Source: Mariaggregatimicrobium sp964498785 (GTDB lineage Bacteria; Zhuqueibacterota; Zhuqueibacteria; Thermofontimicrobiales; Thiofontviventaceae). From it: 64,000 nucleotides of DNA. Within the stretch, counting starts at the first letter, position 1. Each line of letters starts with the position of its first letter. Location of the stretch: assembly GCA_964498785.1 (NCBI GenBank), contig CAZCJL010000015.1:16870-80869 (forward strand), written 5' to 3'. A model generated the notes under the pieces. It worked only from the letters and a program-made list of their open reading frames with translations. It was not told the origin of the DNA and ran no database searches. Below, in pieces: positions 47,904 to 56,535 of this stretch. The position numbers and the translations under genes are program-made.

Positions 47904-50900
47904 ATGAAAAACTATCTAAATCCGTTCAATTTGACTATCTTTTTGTTTTTCAGCTTTTCTTCATCACTGGCTATCAGTCAAGATATTGTTATCAATGAAA
48001 TATTAGCTTCAAATGGCTCTAACATTAAGGATATGGACGGTAATTTTTCTGATTGGATTGAATTATATAATCCATCTGATAGCGCTGTTTTGCTTCTCGA
48101 TTATTCGATAGCAGATGATGTAAAAGATTCTAAGAAATGGGTTTTCCCGGAAATCGTAATAGATTCCGGTAAATTTCTGCTGCTGTGGGCAACAGGAAAA
48201 GACCGAAGGGAGGGAGAAGAATTACATACTGACTTCAAACTTGATAAAGACGGCGAATTTCTGGCGCTTTACGAGCCAAGCGGAAGTATTATCGATAGTG
48301 TGCATTTCGAAAAGCAGCAAACAGATATTTCTTACGGCAGAATTCCTGACGGAAGCAATCAATTCACGTTTTACAAACAACCCTCGCCCGGGGAGCCAAA
48401 CCAGAACGGAATCGAGTTTATCGAAACACCGGTATTTTCTCACGCTCAGGGATATTATGATGCAGCAATTTCAGTGACATTGTCAACGCAGAATTCCGGC
48501 CGTGCCATTTACTACACCACCAATGGCGATATTCCGACAAATGAATCGCCCCGCTATTATTCTCCAATCGATATTGATACCGCCACTGTTATTCGGGCAG
48601 TGGGTTATAATTCACAGGGTATATCCAGTTTAGTGATTACGAAAACCTACCTGATCAATGAAAATATCCAACTACCTGTTCTCTCTGTTGTAACCGATAA
48701 TGCAAATTTATATGATGAAGATATTGGTATTTGGATTAATGAGGAGAAAAGAGGCGATGAATGGGAGCGACCTGTTTCTATCTCATATTTTAAAAAAGAT
48801 GGTGGCGAGCAATTTTCGTTGGATGCCGGAATTCGAATTCACGGTGAAGCGACTCGAGGGGGATTAAAAAAATCGTTCCGGCTCTACTTTCGAAACGAAT
48901 ATGGCCAGAGCAAGCTGAATTACCAGATTTTCCCTTCCAAAAATATCGATAAATTCAAACGTTTAGTGCTTCGAATGGGCGGACAGGACCACAATTTAGG
49001 CTCTGCCTATTGGACAATGCTCCGATGCCCGCTGCTGCAACGATTGCATTCCGAGGTTCAACCAACAATTTCCACAAGTCGCCCGTTTATTCTTTTTTTG
49101 AACGGAAAACTGCTGGGCCTTTACTATTTCAGAGAACGGATTGATAAATATTATCTCAAAGAGAATTTCGGTATCACAGATGCTGACCTCATTAAATCGA
49201 CCTGGGTCTGGAGTGGTGAAATTATTGAAGGTGACCGCGATCACTGGGAGCAGACGTTTATGTTTTTTAAAATGAATGATCTCGGTGTGCCGGAAAATAT
49301 GATAATCGCCGATCAGCTCATTAATATTGAAAATTTCACAGATCATTATATCTTCAATATGTTCGGTGCAAATTGGGATTGGCCGCAAAATAATGTTTAC
49401 AAATTCAGAGACAGACAAAATAATGGGAAATGGAATTGGGTAATGTGGGACGTTGACGCCATTTTTGCACGCTCAACATCAAAAGCGGCTTATCCCAACT
49501 GGAATGCAATGGAATGGGTAACCCGAGATGAAGTGCGAACTGACTTGAACAGCTCAGACACGCCGAATCTGATATGGAGCACTGTGATGTTTCGCAGTCT
49601 GTTGAGGAATGCGGGATATCGTGAATATTTTATCAATCGCTTTGCCGACATGCTCAATACAACACTGCATCATAATCATATTTGCGAGGTGCTCGATTCA
49701 TTAGCATCTGTTATCGAACCGGATTACCATATCGAGGCCGAGCGATGGAGAGTCAGTAATGAGCGGTGGTTAGAAAATATTGATCGTATGAAAAATTACG
49801 TCACAGATCGAAGGGGATTTATGCATCGACATATTCGCGATTATTTTGGCGTTGGGAATGTTGCCGATATTACAATTGATCCCCGGCCCCGGAATATGGG
49901 AACGGTAAAAGTGAACACAATTATCCCGGAGGAATATCCCTGGACCGGCGTCTACTTTAAAGGGCTCCCTTTTCCGGTTATTGCAAAGCCTCATCCGGGC
50001 AACCTTTTTTTACATTGGGAGGGTGATATTACAGAGACTTCGGACACGCTGATGATTAATTTAAATCGCGCCATAATGATTTCGCCGTTTTTTGAATTGG
50101 ATGTAAATTACGATAATATTTTAATTAATGAAATTAATTATAACAGCGCGCCTGATCATGATTCGGAAGACTGGATTGAATTATACAATCATTCCGATCA
50201 CGAGGTCGATCTGTCGGGTTGGAAATTTATGGATAGTGATGATTCGCATGTTTTTGAATTGCCTTCACATACAACAATAATGCCCGGCGATTTTTTAGTA
50301 TTAGTTCAGGACAGCGCTGCCTTTTGCTCCTTTTTTCCTATGGTTGAAAATTATATCGGTAATTTCTATTTCGGATTGAGCGGAAACAGTGATGTGACAA
50401 GAATTTACGATTCAACCGGAACACTCATCGATTCTATAATTTATCATGATGAAGCTCCCTGGCCAATCGAGCCTGATGGAAATGGCCCCACACTTGAATT
50501 AATAAGTCCTGATCTGGATAATGCACTACCGGAAAGCTGGGAACCGAGCAGCTATTACGGAACCCCCGGCTTATCAAATGATGCTGACCTTATGCCCGTA
50601 CCTGTCAGTTTGGCCTATTTTAAAATCAAAAACGCTTCTTTTGAAAAGATTGTTCTCGAATGGCAAACCGAATCTGAGATGAATAGTTTGGGATTTAATA
50701 TTGAAAAGAAAAATTCCGATGATGATTTTCAACGCATTGACTTCATTAAAAGTCACGGCACCAGTGCAGAGCCACACACTTATCAATATATTGATGATGA
50801 TATTCAGTCAGAACAATGCACATATCGTTTAAAGCAAGTGGATTACGACGGCAGTTTTCACTACAGTGACGAAATTACCGCGTCTGTCAAAATTCCGCCA

Positions 50901-51176
50901 GATGTAGTTGTAAATCCATGTTATCCAAATCCATTTAACAACTCGACGATGATATCCTTTTACAATCCGGTCGAATCTCAAGCGATAATATCGGTGTTCA
51001 ATATCCGCGGCGAATTGATTGCGACACTAATGGACCAGGATCTGTCGCCAGGCCATTGCCAGTTTCGCTGGCATGGTACTGATACGAATCAGGTAACCAT
51101 ATCCTCGGGGCTCTACTTTATAAAAATTCATGTGGACAATGAAATTAAAGTTGTGAAGGTTATTTGTATTAAATAG
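47904..51176 (+). CDS. Secreted CotH/lamin-tail-domain protein with type IX-like C-terminus
   Basis: Signal peptide residues 1-26 end in LAISQ. A lamin-tail domain follows (IVINEILASNGSNIKDMDG; DWIELYNPS), then a chitobiase C-terminal-like Ig module (AIYYTTNGDIPTNES). Residues about 250-600 form a CotH kinase-like domain: IRIHGEATRGGLKKSFRLYF, RLVLRMGGQDH, and the WVMWDVDAIFA motif with the catalytic-type aspartates. A second lamin-tail domain lies near 735 (ILINEINYN; DWIELYNHSD). The end (NPCYPNPFNNSTMISFYN to SSGLYFIKIHV) is a FlgD-like sorting domain. Probably a surface protein that may phosphorylate secreted partners, as CotH does for spore-coat proteins (inference). Confidence 0.9.
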   Translation: MKNYLNPFNLTIFLFFSFSSSLAISQDIVINEILASNGSNIKDMDGNFSDWIELYNPSDSAVLLLDYSIADDVKDSKKWVFPEIVIDSGKFLLLWATGKDRREGEELHTDFKLDKDGEFLALYEPSGSIIDSVHFEKQQTDISYGRIPDGSNQFTFYKQPSPGEPNQNGIEFIETPVFSHAQGYYDAAISVTLSTQNSGRAIYYTTNGDIPTNESPRYYSPIDIDTATVIRAVGYNSQGISSLVITKTYLINENIQLPVLSVVTDNANLYDEDIGIWINEEKRGDEWERPVSISYFKKDGGEQFSLDAGIRIHGEATRGGLKKSFRLYFRNEYGQSKLNYQIFPSKNIDKFKRLVLRMGGQDHNLGSAYWTMLRCPLLQRLHSEVQPTISTSRPFILFLNGKLLGLYYFRERIDKYYLKENFGITDADLIKSTWVWSGEIIEGDRDHWEQTFMFFKMNDLGVPENMIIADQLINIENFTDHYIFNMFGANWDWPQNNVYKFRDRQNNGKWNWVMWDVDAIFARSTSKAAYPNWNAMEWVTRDEVRTDLNSSDTPNLIWSTVMFRSLLRNAGYREYFINRFADMLNTTLHHNHICEVLDSLASVIEPDYHIEAERWRVSNERWLENIDRMKNYVTDRRGFMHRHIRDYFGVGNVADITIDPRPRNMGTVKVNTIIPEEYPWTGVYFKGLPFPVIAKPHPGNLFLHWEGDITETSDTLMINLNRAIMISPFFELDVNYDNILINEINYNSAPDHDSEDWIELYNHSDHEVDLSGWKFMDSDDSHVFELPSHTTIMPGDFLVLVQDSAAFCSFFPMVENYIGNFYFGLSGNSDVTRIYDSTGTLIDSIIYHDEAPWPIEPDGNGPTLELISPDLDNALPESWEPSSYYGTPGLSNDADLMPVPVSLAYFKIKNASFEKIVLEWQTESEMNSLGFNIEKKNSDDDFQRIDFIKSHGTSAEPHTYQYIDDDIQSEQCTYRLKQVDYDGSFHYSDEITASVKIPPDVVVNPCYPNPFNNSTMISFYNPVESQAIISVFNIRGELIATLMDQDLSPGHCQFRWHGTDTNQVTISSGLYFIKIHVDNEIKVVKVICIK

Positions 51177-51228
51177 CAGTTTAATTTTTTGGTTAAAATC
51201 ACATATTTCAAATCAAATAAATTAGATA

Positions 51229-51474
51229 CTATCGATTGATCGTCAGCCGAATCACATCGCAATCCAGTTGCTTTATTATCTCAAAATCCGGTCTTGTGAA
51301 CTTTGTTTACTCGATTTGCAGCAGACCGGCTGCCTGAATAACGTTACGATTGAACCGTATGTCCGCACCGGTAAAGCTATCGACGCCGCCATCATGCGCT
51401 TCGAAACGAACCGGTTGTTCGGCGAGGCAGAGTTTGCTCAACAAAATCAAAAAAATCATTATATGTTTTAACAT
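51229..51474 (-). pseudogene. Remnant of a secreted glycoside hydrolase (GH5-like)
   Basis: The minus-strand frame 51307-51474 encodes a signal peptide, LKHIMIFLILLSKLCLAE, then QPVRFEAHDGGVDSFTGA, and stops after 55 codons. Just beyond, in another frame, KFTRPDFEIIKQLDCDVIRL and TINR (51231-51306) match the pattern FxxxDFxxIKxLGxDxVRLPI of GH5 cellulases. A catalytic domain is missing altogether. This is read as a decayed, mostly deleted gene; the plus-strand 67-codon frame over it is a shadow. Confidence 0.5.
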
Positions 51475-51636
51475 AATGTCCCCACTATTTTTTTAGACAG
51501 GATAACAAGATTAGCAGGGTTAAAATGGATTTTAATTTTGCCTGATTTACAACTACTTTTCCGGAGTGCATTGCCTTTATGCAATATGAACGACTTTTGC
51601 AAATGCACGCGTCTTCGCAAATCCCGTTGCAACAAA

Positions 51637-52599
51637 TTACACACTCGCTAATGCCATCAGCATCAAAATGATGAATCCCGGTATTGTCCACGGAAGATAC
51701 ATGAACACCAGCAGATGGAATTTGACAAGACTTTTGAGAATCGACTGCCGGTAAAAATTTTTGATTGAAAGAAATAAATAGATGAAAATTCCCACAATGA
51801 TCCCCAGAATAATGTACCATTTCGGAATAAAAACCGCAATAATCAAAAACAGGAAAATAAATGTGTGAACGTGTAGTGCGAAAACCAGGTGTTCGACATA
51901 ATAGATTTTCCGGCGAATGTAAAGTATTTTCAAAATCAGGGCAAAAATCGGCATGAGTATGAAAAGTAATTTCGGAATTTGGTTGACGACTGCTTTCCAG
52001 AACATGACTTTACCCTGGTCTCCCTGCGCATTGAAATAACTGGCTTTCTTTTTGATGAATCTGGCAAATGCGCCGTCTGTGGAGTCGACATCGCTCACGA
52101 TAAATTTTTTCTTCTCACCGGTATATCCGGCGACCTGTTTCAGAGAATCCGCAACGTTCATATTCTGAGTGATTTTATTTCTAACATCCGCCGGTATGTG
52201 GGCTGCGTAAGTGTCGAGGATAATGTCTAATGAATCCGAATTAAAAGTTTGCGGTACTTCTGCTGACTCTTCCGTATTGTTCGTATCAAATTTGGTATTG
52301 ACAGCGATCACAAAGAAAAAAATAAACGTTGTAAAAAGATACAACCGCAGGGGGAAAATATAACTCACCCGTCGACCGGAAACATATTCCCGGGTGAGAA
52401 ATCCCGGCTTTATCAGCAAGGGAATAATACTCCGAAAAAATTTGGAGTCAAACGTAAAATAATCGCCAAAGAAATCTGTTAAAACATCCTTTATAGAAAT
52501 TTTTTTGTGAGTATTAATCTGCCCGCAGTGGGGACAATAATTAGCATCTTTTGTCGGATTGCCACAATTGAGACAATCATCAGATTTTCTTAATTTCAT
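51637..52599 (-). CDS. DUF3667 membrane protein with zinc ribbon
   Basis: The N-terminal CLNCGNPTKDANYCPHCGQ is a zinc ribbon of two CxxC pairs. Next comes the DUF3667 signature: DVLTDFFGDYFTFDSKFF, IPLLIKPGFLTREYVSG, RRVSYIFPLRLYLFTTFIFF. Four or five membrane segments lie at about 85-105 and in the last 130 residues. The family is common in Bacteroidota and its relatives and has no known function. It is a stand-alone gene; its 3' side holds the glycoside-hydrolase remnant. Confidence 0.88.
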   Translation of the reverse strand: MKLRKSDDCLNCGNPTKDANYCPHCGQINTHKKISIKDVLTDFFGDYFTFDSKFFRSIIPLLIKPGFLTREYVSGRRVSYIFPLRLYLFTTFIFFFVIAVNTKFDTNNTEESAEVPQTFNSDSLDIILDTYAAHIPADVRNKITQNMNVADSLKQVAGYTGEKKKFIVSDVDSTDGAFARFIKKKASYFNAQGDQGKVMFWKAVVNQIPKLLFILMPIFALILKILYIRRKIYYVEHLVFALHVHTFIFLFLIIAVFIPKWYIILGIIVGIFIYLFLSIKNFYRQSILKSLVKFHLLVFMYLPWTIPGFIILMLMALASV

Positions 52600-52826
52600 A
52601 ATGATTTGAATGTTTTTGTTACCAGGATGAAAAGTTCGAAGGTGTTGTTATTTTAACATAATTTACAGAAGAACCATAATGCTTCATATTTTTAAAACAA
52701 ATGGTATTTCAGGTATAATTTAATCATTTATTTTTAAATTACAACATTTTTTTTTATATGCGAATTTTTATACACATTGGAGGGGTGCAATTCCATTTTG
52801 TTGGTATTTTAAAATCCTAAACAATG

Positions 52827-52941
52827 TTCTCGTTCCAATGCTTTGCGTTGGAATGGATTTTAGGACGCTTTGCGTCCAGTAGTAAAAATACAACGCAAAG
52901 CGTCGATCAATACATTCCCACGCTGAGCGTGGGAACGAGAA
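52827..52941. repeat. Inverted-repeat element with TTCTCGTTCC ends
   Basis: TTCTCGTTCC and GGAACGAGAA are perfect inverse ends 115 bp apart. The interior has CTTTGCGTTGGAATG, GACGCTTTGCGTCC and CCCACGCTGAGCGTGGG hairpins, the style of a widespread non-autonomous intergenic repeat. No ORF lies inside. Confidence 0.65.
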
Positions 52942-52981
52942 ATTACCAACTTTTGGGAATTGCTCCCCATTGGAGGTAATA

Positions 52982-53164
52982 ATGAAACGTAATTCAACAA
53001 ATTAGTTAACCTATTGGAATAATTCTGAAGATTTAAAATATTTGGAAAACGCCCGCGATAATATAAGTCAGGTTTACGAAGACATTAAAAGTTCAATTAG
53101 CAGGACACTGATGTCCGAGGAAATGCTGGAAATCCATGAATCTTTGGAAATACGTATCGAATAA
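52982..53164 (+). pseudogene. Small frame with an in-frame TAG, strong ribosome site
   Basis: ATG at 52982 follows GGAGG by 5 bases. The frame reads KRNSTN, then TAG (codon 8), then LTYWNNSEDLKYLENARDNI and SQVYEDIKSSISRTLMSEEM to a TAA at 53162-53164. The acidic, helical 52-residue second part looks like a real small protein. It is either inactivated by the stop or restarts internally. A terminator follows 105 bases later. Confidence 0.45.
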
Positions 53165-53269
53165 TCAGAGAAATCCGAAGAAAATTCTAAAAGAGCTGCA
53201 TAATCAGCTATATCTTTATCCCTTACTCCTCGTTCTAAAACTCTGATAGTGACTCATATCAGGCAAAAC

Positions 53270-53299
53270 GCCACTCTGAAATATGAGAGGCTTTTTTTT
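53270..53299 (+). terminator. Rho-independent terminator
   Basis: GCCACTC and GAGAGGC (one A-A mismatch) around a loop of eight bases are followed by eight T. It would end the transcript of the small interrupted frame. Confidence 0.7.
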
Positions 53300-53549
53300 G
53301 GGGGGGGAATTTGGGGAGCTAAGTCAAAAATCTTATTAACCCCCAAAGACCACAAAGTAAATATTTTTTATTCTGTTTTCTGCATCTTTTGGTAAAATAA
53401 AAACCTCTGATATGCCCCAATTTAATTTCCACCAAAGCATGTTTGTAACTTTATAATTTTTCCACTTAAAAATTTCCGGTAATATTTTAACAAAGGCAAC
53501 CGATAATTATAATGGTGTTATCAATGAATATTTACAGGCCTGAACGACT

Positions 53550-53894
53550 ATGTATTTTGTTATTTGCCACATATTATTACAAATTGAAAGTTTGCAGCAA
53601 TCGTTTGCATTGGAAATAGGAACCGCTACATTTGGTGGGATTATTGGCTATTCAGCAGGATTTGCTGTGAAAAAGATATTTAAACTCGCCTTATTTTTAA
53701 TCGGGTTGCTGTTCGTCTTATCGCAAGTACTCGCACATTATGAAATCCTGGTGGTAAATTGGCTTAAAATCCAGGAAATTATCCGAATTCATAACATGAA
53801 TGATGCGGGTAAAATCATTACCTTCTTAACGGCTCATCTTCCGGTTGCCGGTGGTTTTACCGCTGGTTTCATCCTTGGATTAAAAAAAGGATAA
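53550..53894 (+). CDS. FUN14-family small membrane protein
   Basis: The 114-aa protein shows the FUN14 pattern: GTATFGGIIGYSAGFAVKK (a glycine-rich membrane segment), FKLALFLIGLLFVLSQVLA, and a C-terminal GGFTAGFILGLKKG. Prokaryotic FUN14 proteins are small membrane proteins of unknown role. Three hydrophobic segments are visible. The start at 53550 is not certain, since the first 20 residues (CHILLQIESLQQSFA) are atypical and no clear ribosome site is present. Confidence 0.75.
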   Translation: MYFVICHILLQIESLQQSFALEIGTATFGGIIGYSAGFAVKKIFKLALFLIGLLFVLSQVLAHYEILVVNWLKIQEIIRIHNMNDAGKIITFLTAHLPVAGGFTAGFILGLKKG

Positions 53895-54016
53895 ACTTTC
53901 GCTGATTTCTGTTAGCAATAATCCGTTTATATGTAACTATCCAGGTGTCATGTGAATAAGTGAGATAAAAATTTATATCATACCTGCAAAGAAAAGCATG
54001 TTCTGATTGCGGAATT

Positions 54017-54375
54017 ATGAAGACCTGTTATGTGTACATGATGGCAAACAAGCATAACAATGTACTTTACACCGGAGTTACAAACAACCTTATTAGACGT
54101 GTGTATGAACATAAAAAGAATTTGATCGGGGGATTTACAAAAAAATACAATTGCCACTTGCTACCAGACATTTTTTGGCGTCATTCCTGCGAACGCAGGA
54201 ATCCCCTAATTTTATAATAATCAGGAGATTCCGGGACAAGCCCGGAATGACAGCCCGTTCCGACATAGTTTTAAAAGTGTCTGGTAGAGAAAATTGCCAT
54301 AAGCTCGTGTGGTTTCGACAAACAAATGATGTAACAGCCGCCATAACTCAGGAAAAAAGAATGAAAAAAATGGAA
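54017..54375 (+). pseudogene. GIY-YIG endonuclease gene, copy 1, interrupted by a MITE
   Basis: The front half encodes CYVYMMANKHNNVLYTGVTN, then RRVYEHKKNLIGGFTKKYNC, a normal GIY-YIG (UPF0213-like) start. At 54157 a 135-bp inverted-repeat element breaks it, and the frame resumes after 54292 as NCHKLVWFRQTNDVTAAI and QEKRMKK. AATTGCCA is repeated at both borders (54149-54156, 54292-54299). The end is damaged further by an extra A in AAAAAAATGG, which shifts the expected KKWKPE. A second copy at 56347 has the same insertion. Confidence 0.88.
54157..54291. mobile_element. MITE-like insertion, 135 bp, inside the GIY-YIG gene
   Basis: Ends CTTGCTACCAGACA and the inverse of TGTCTGGTAGAGAA agree in 12 of 14 positions, with CTACCAGACA perfect. 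It is flanked by an 8-base duplication, AATTGCCA, of the target gene. The inside is repeat A (54180-54251: GTCATTCC...GGAATGAC), so this is either one nested element or a family with a variable shell. Confidence 0.8.
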
Positions 54376-54613
54376 GCCGGAATATATAGTAACCGTTTTT
54401 TTATTAGAGCATCGATCCCATCGCTCCAGGTCAAAATTGTTGTCACTCTCGCTGCTCCGCAGCTATTGCAGGGGTGCGCTCTTCCTGATCCTCCGGCTTG
54501 CGCCGGAGGTAATTGTCTCTCGCTGCTCCGCAGCTTCTCGCGCCGTCGATTTTTGGTATTGTAACTCTATCATGATAATATTGAAAACTTCCGAAGTTTT
54601 TAATGTTCTCACA

Positions 54614-54741
54614 CCCCCGACTTTCGGCGGGACGCATTGTATGACGCTTCGCGTCATAAAATAAATATCTGCCACTGATCCACACGGATTAATCACAGAT
54701 TAATAAGAATCCGTATATATCAGCGTCAATCCGTGGCTAAA
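54614..54741. repeat. Repeat B, copy 1
   Basis: About 128 bases, from CCCCGACTTTCGGCGG through GCATTGTATGACGCTTCG and ATCTGCCACTGATCCACACG to GTCAATCCGTGGCTAAAA, recur with small changes at 55950-56088. It has no ORF. The last part is the CCACGGATTG-type string common in this kind of genome. Confidence 0.75.
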
Positions 54742-54764
54742 ATTTCTTTTTATTAATTTTTCTG

Positions 54765-54793
54765 TTGACATTTTACGAATATTTTCTTACATT
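54765..54793 (+). promoter_or_regulatory. Promoter-like site without a known gene
   Basis: TTGACA (54765-54770), 17 bases, TACATT (54788-54793). The nearest downstream gene starts 460 bases away, so it either drives the antitoxin-toxin pair with a long leader or an unrecognised RNA. Confidence 0.35.
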
Positions 54794-55210
54794 TACTACA
54801 TTAATCATTCCTGTACAAGGTTGCTCTATTTCCACCCATTTTTAAAATAATATATCCATTAACGTAATAATAAGCGAATGATGGATTTGATCACGAATAT
54901 AATCCCAAAACGTCCTTAATGTTTTATTAATTTACAAATGCACTGAAAATGGGAGCATTTTTGCCACTTTTATCTTTTAGAAGCTACTGTCGGGAGTCCT
55001 GCTATGATAACCTTTGAAATATTTTGGCTGCAGGATTAATTGGATATTTACCAATTATTGGAACGTCCGCATGATTTTTTTAAAACTATCATGTTCGGCT
55101 CTCGGAAGGTAATCGGGGTGAAATCATCGTTACCTGCCAGATTAAATTTAAAATCTTGAAACTATATTCCTTTTTTTATGTTGCATTTATTTTAAAAAAT
55201 GATTAAGTTG

Positions 55211-55227
55211 AATGTAAATATTACATT
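55211..55227. promoter_or_regulatory. Palindromic operator upstream of the antitoxin-toxin pair
   Basis: AATGTAA and TTACATT, perfect inverse 7-base arms around ATA, lie 24 bases before the antitoxin start. Antitoxins usually repress their own operon through such sites. Confidence 0.55.
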
Positions 55228-55251
55228 TAAAAAGTAATAACAGGATTTAAA

Positions 55252-55488
55252 ATGAGCAAAGCCATTATCGAAAAAATGATTATTGAAGAAACCAAAAATC
55301 TTTCTTCGGAAGCCTTGAATGAAATACTGGACTTTATCCAGTTCATAAAAGCAAAAAAGTTTAAAAATTTGTCAGAAAAGACTTTTGAAAATAATATTAA
55401 AATGAATTTGAACGAACTTAAAACAGTATCGCTAAAGCATTTAGAAGATGAATTTGCGAATTATAAGGAAAAGTATCCTCATGAATGA
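55252..55488 (+). CDS. DUF2281-like antitoxin
   Basis: The 78-aa protein begins SKAIIEKMIIEETKNLSSEA and continues LNEILDFIQFIKAKK, the helix pattern of DUF2281-type antitoxins paired with PIN toxins (xxLPxxxxxEVLDFIxFLKxK). The lysine/glutamate-rich C-terminal half should wrap around the toxin. An AGGA lies 8 bases before ATG. Its last eight bases overlap the toxin start (ATGAATGA). Confidence 0.8.
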   Translation: MSKAIIEKMIIEETKNLSSEALNEILDFIQFIKAKKFKNLSEKTFENNIKMNLNELKTVSLKHLEDEFANYKEKYPHE

Positions 55489-55873
55489 TAGTTATGTAAC
55501 CGATACAATGGCCGTCATATTACGACTTGAAAGACGAAAACTAGGCCAAATAGTAAAAAATATATTTGAAAAAAGCGAAACTGGTCAAATAATGCTATTC
55601 ATCCCTGCAATGGTCTTAGCTGAAATTGTCTATTTAGCAGAAAGAAATAAAATTGACACAACACTAAAAGAAATTATTAACTATTGTATCAACTATCCAA
55701 CCATTAAAATCGAATCAATTTCTGATAAAATTATAAGCAAAAGTTTTGAAATAGATGATATACCAAAACTTCATGATAGAATTATCGCTGGTACAGCATT
55801 TTTCAAAGGTCTTGAACTTATCACCAATGATCCGATTATCATAGCTTCAAAATTTGTTTCAACCGTCTGGTAA
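55481..55873 (+). CDS. PIN-domain toxin (VapC-like ribonuclease)
   Basis: PIN toxins are Mg-dependent RNases. Visible acidic positions are VTDTMAVILRL near residue 7, ALVLAEIVYLAE near 44 (LAEI), KLHDRIIAGTA near 98 and LITNDPIIIAS near 117. I start at 55481 (NDSYVTDTMAV), which overlaps the antitoxin by 8 bases and follows AAGGAAAAG; the longer frame from 55448 begins inside the antitoxin. The 130-aa length is normal. The pair sits between two sets of repeats, suggesting it came in with or is kept by that mobile region. Confidence 0.85.
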   Translation: MNDSYVTDTMAVILRLERRKLGQIVKNIFEKSETGQIMLFIPAMVLAEIVYLAERNKIDTTLKEIINYCINYPTIKIESISDKIISKSFEIDDIPKLHDRIIAGTAFFKGLELITNDPIIIASKFVSTVW

Positions 55874-55949
55874 AAGAACTATTTTTACAACTGTTTACAA
55901 AATAAGTTAAAAACAACTTCGGGCAAGCCGCTGATACATTTCTATTGTG

Positions 55950-56088
55950 CCCCCGGTTTCCGGCGGTACGCATTGTATGACGCTTCGCATCATAAAATAA
56001 ATATCTGCCACTGATCCACACGGATTGAACACGGATTTCTTTGAAAATTAAATAAATCCATGTGTATCAGAGTCAATCCGTGACTAAA
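55950..56088. repeat. Repeat B, copy 2
   Basis: Same order of strings as 54614-54741 (CGGCGGTACGCATTGTATGA, then CTGCCACTGATCCACACGG, then GTCAATCCGTGACTAAAA) with point changes and a short insertion near 56035. Lies 77 bases after the toxin gene; copy 1 lies 510 bases before the antitoxin gene. Confidence 0.75.
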
Positions 56089-56346
56089 ACTGCCAGTAAT
56101 GAATTGCCACGGGTTTCATCTCGTGGTTCTAATTGCCCGCCAAAATAATCAATCGGGAGTTTTAACTCCCGGAAATGATTTCCAACACAGAGGCTGCATC
56201 AAAAGTTAATCTTTCTTATGTAACTTTTATTGTAACTATTCAGGCGTCACTCCTGCGAATGCAGGAGTCTCCCTTTTCAATGTTGATAAGTGAGATAAAA
56301 ATTTATATCATACCTGCAAAGAAAAGCATGTTCTGATTGCGGAATT
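56089..56346. other. Gap with partial element ends
   Basis: Contains GGCTGCATCAAAAGT (about 56195), a half-copy of the GGGCTGTATCAAAAGT end, then TGTAACTATTCAGGCGTCAC (shared with 33970-33990) and a left half of repeat A (56246-56270). From 56286 it matches the 53956 region exactly. Confidence 0.5.
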
Positions 56347-56478
56347 ATGAAGACCTGTTATGTGTACATGATGGCAAACAATGTACTTTTACATCGGAGT
56401 TATAAACAACCTTATTAGACATGTGTATGAACATAAAAAGAATTTGATCGGGGAATTTACAAAAAAATACAATTGCCA
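56347..56478 (+). pseudogene. GIY-YIG endonuclease gene, copy 2, same insertion
   Basis: The front half is nearly identical to 54017-54156 (AAGACCTGTTATGTGTACAT; AAAAATACAATTGCCACTTG) and is joined at exactly the same base to CTTGCTACCGGACACTTTTT, the end of the same MITE. It has lost about eight bases (AGCATAAC) and gained a T near 56390, shifting the frame. The rear half is absent. The shared upstream sequence begins at 56286 (53956 in copy 1), so the copying event came after the insertion. Confidence 0.85.
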
Positions 56479-56535
56479 CTTGCTACCGGACACTTTTTGT
56501 AAAATGTCATTTTTTGGTTCAATGTCATGCCCGGG

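Larger units (their letters stand above)
52600..53549. other. Repeat-rich gap before the FUN14 gene
   Basis: Apart from the inverted-repeat element (52827-52941), the 33-base string shared with 34092, the small interrupted frame (52982-53164) and the terminator (53270-53299), nothing with coding or RNA character is seen. A run of eight G follows the terminator. Confidence 0.6.
54376..55210. other. Gap with hairpin strings and repeat B
   Basis: TCTCGCTGCTCCGCAGC occurs twice (about 54447 and 54513). CCTCCGGC-TTGC-GCCGGAGG (54489-54508) is a perfect 8-bp hairpin without a T run. Repeat B copy 1 is at 54614-54741, and ACTTCCGAAGTTT (about 54588) is a half-copy of the palindrome family. From 54800 to 55210 nothing coding is evident. 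Confidence 0.5.

Noticed and set aside
51268..51471. 67-codon plus-strand frame
   Set aside because: The opposite strand gives a proper signal peptide and a cellulase-like fragment, so the plus frame is a shadow.
54489..54508. CCTCCGGC/GCCGGAGG hairpin as a terminator
   Set aside because: No T run follows in either direction; it resembles a common intergenic repeat.
54151..54564. 137-codon plus-strand frame across the MITE
   Set aside because: It is a chance fusion of element sequence with the rear half of the interrupted GIY-YIG gene and downstream repeats.
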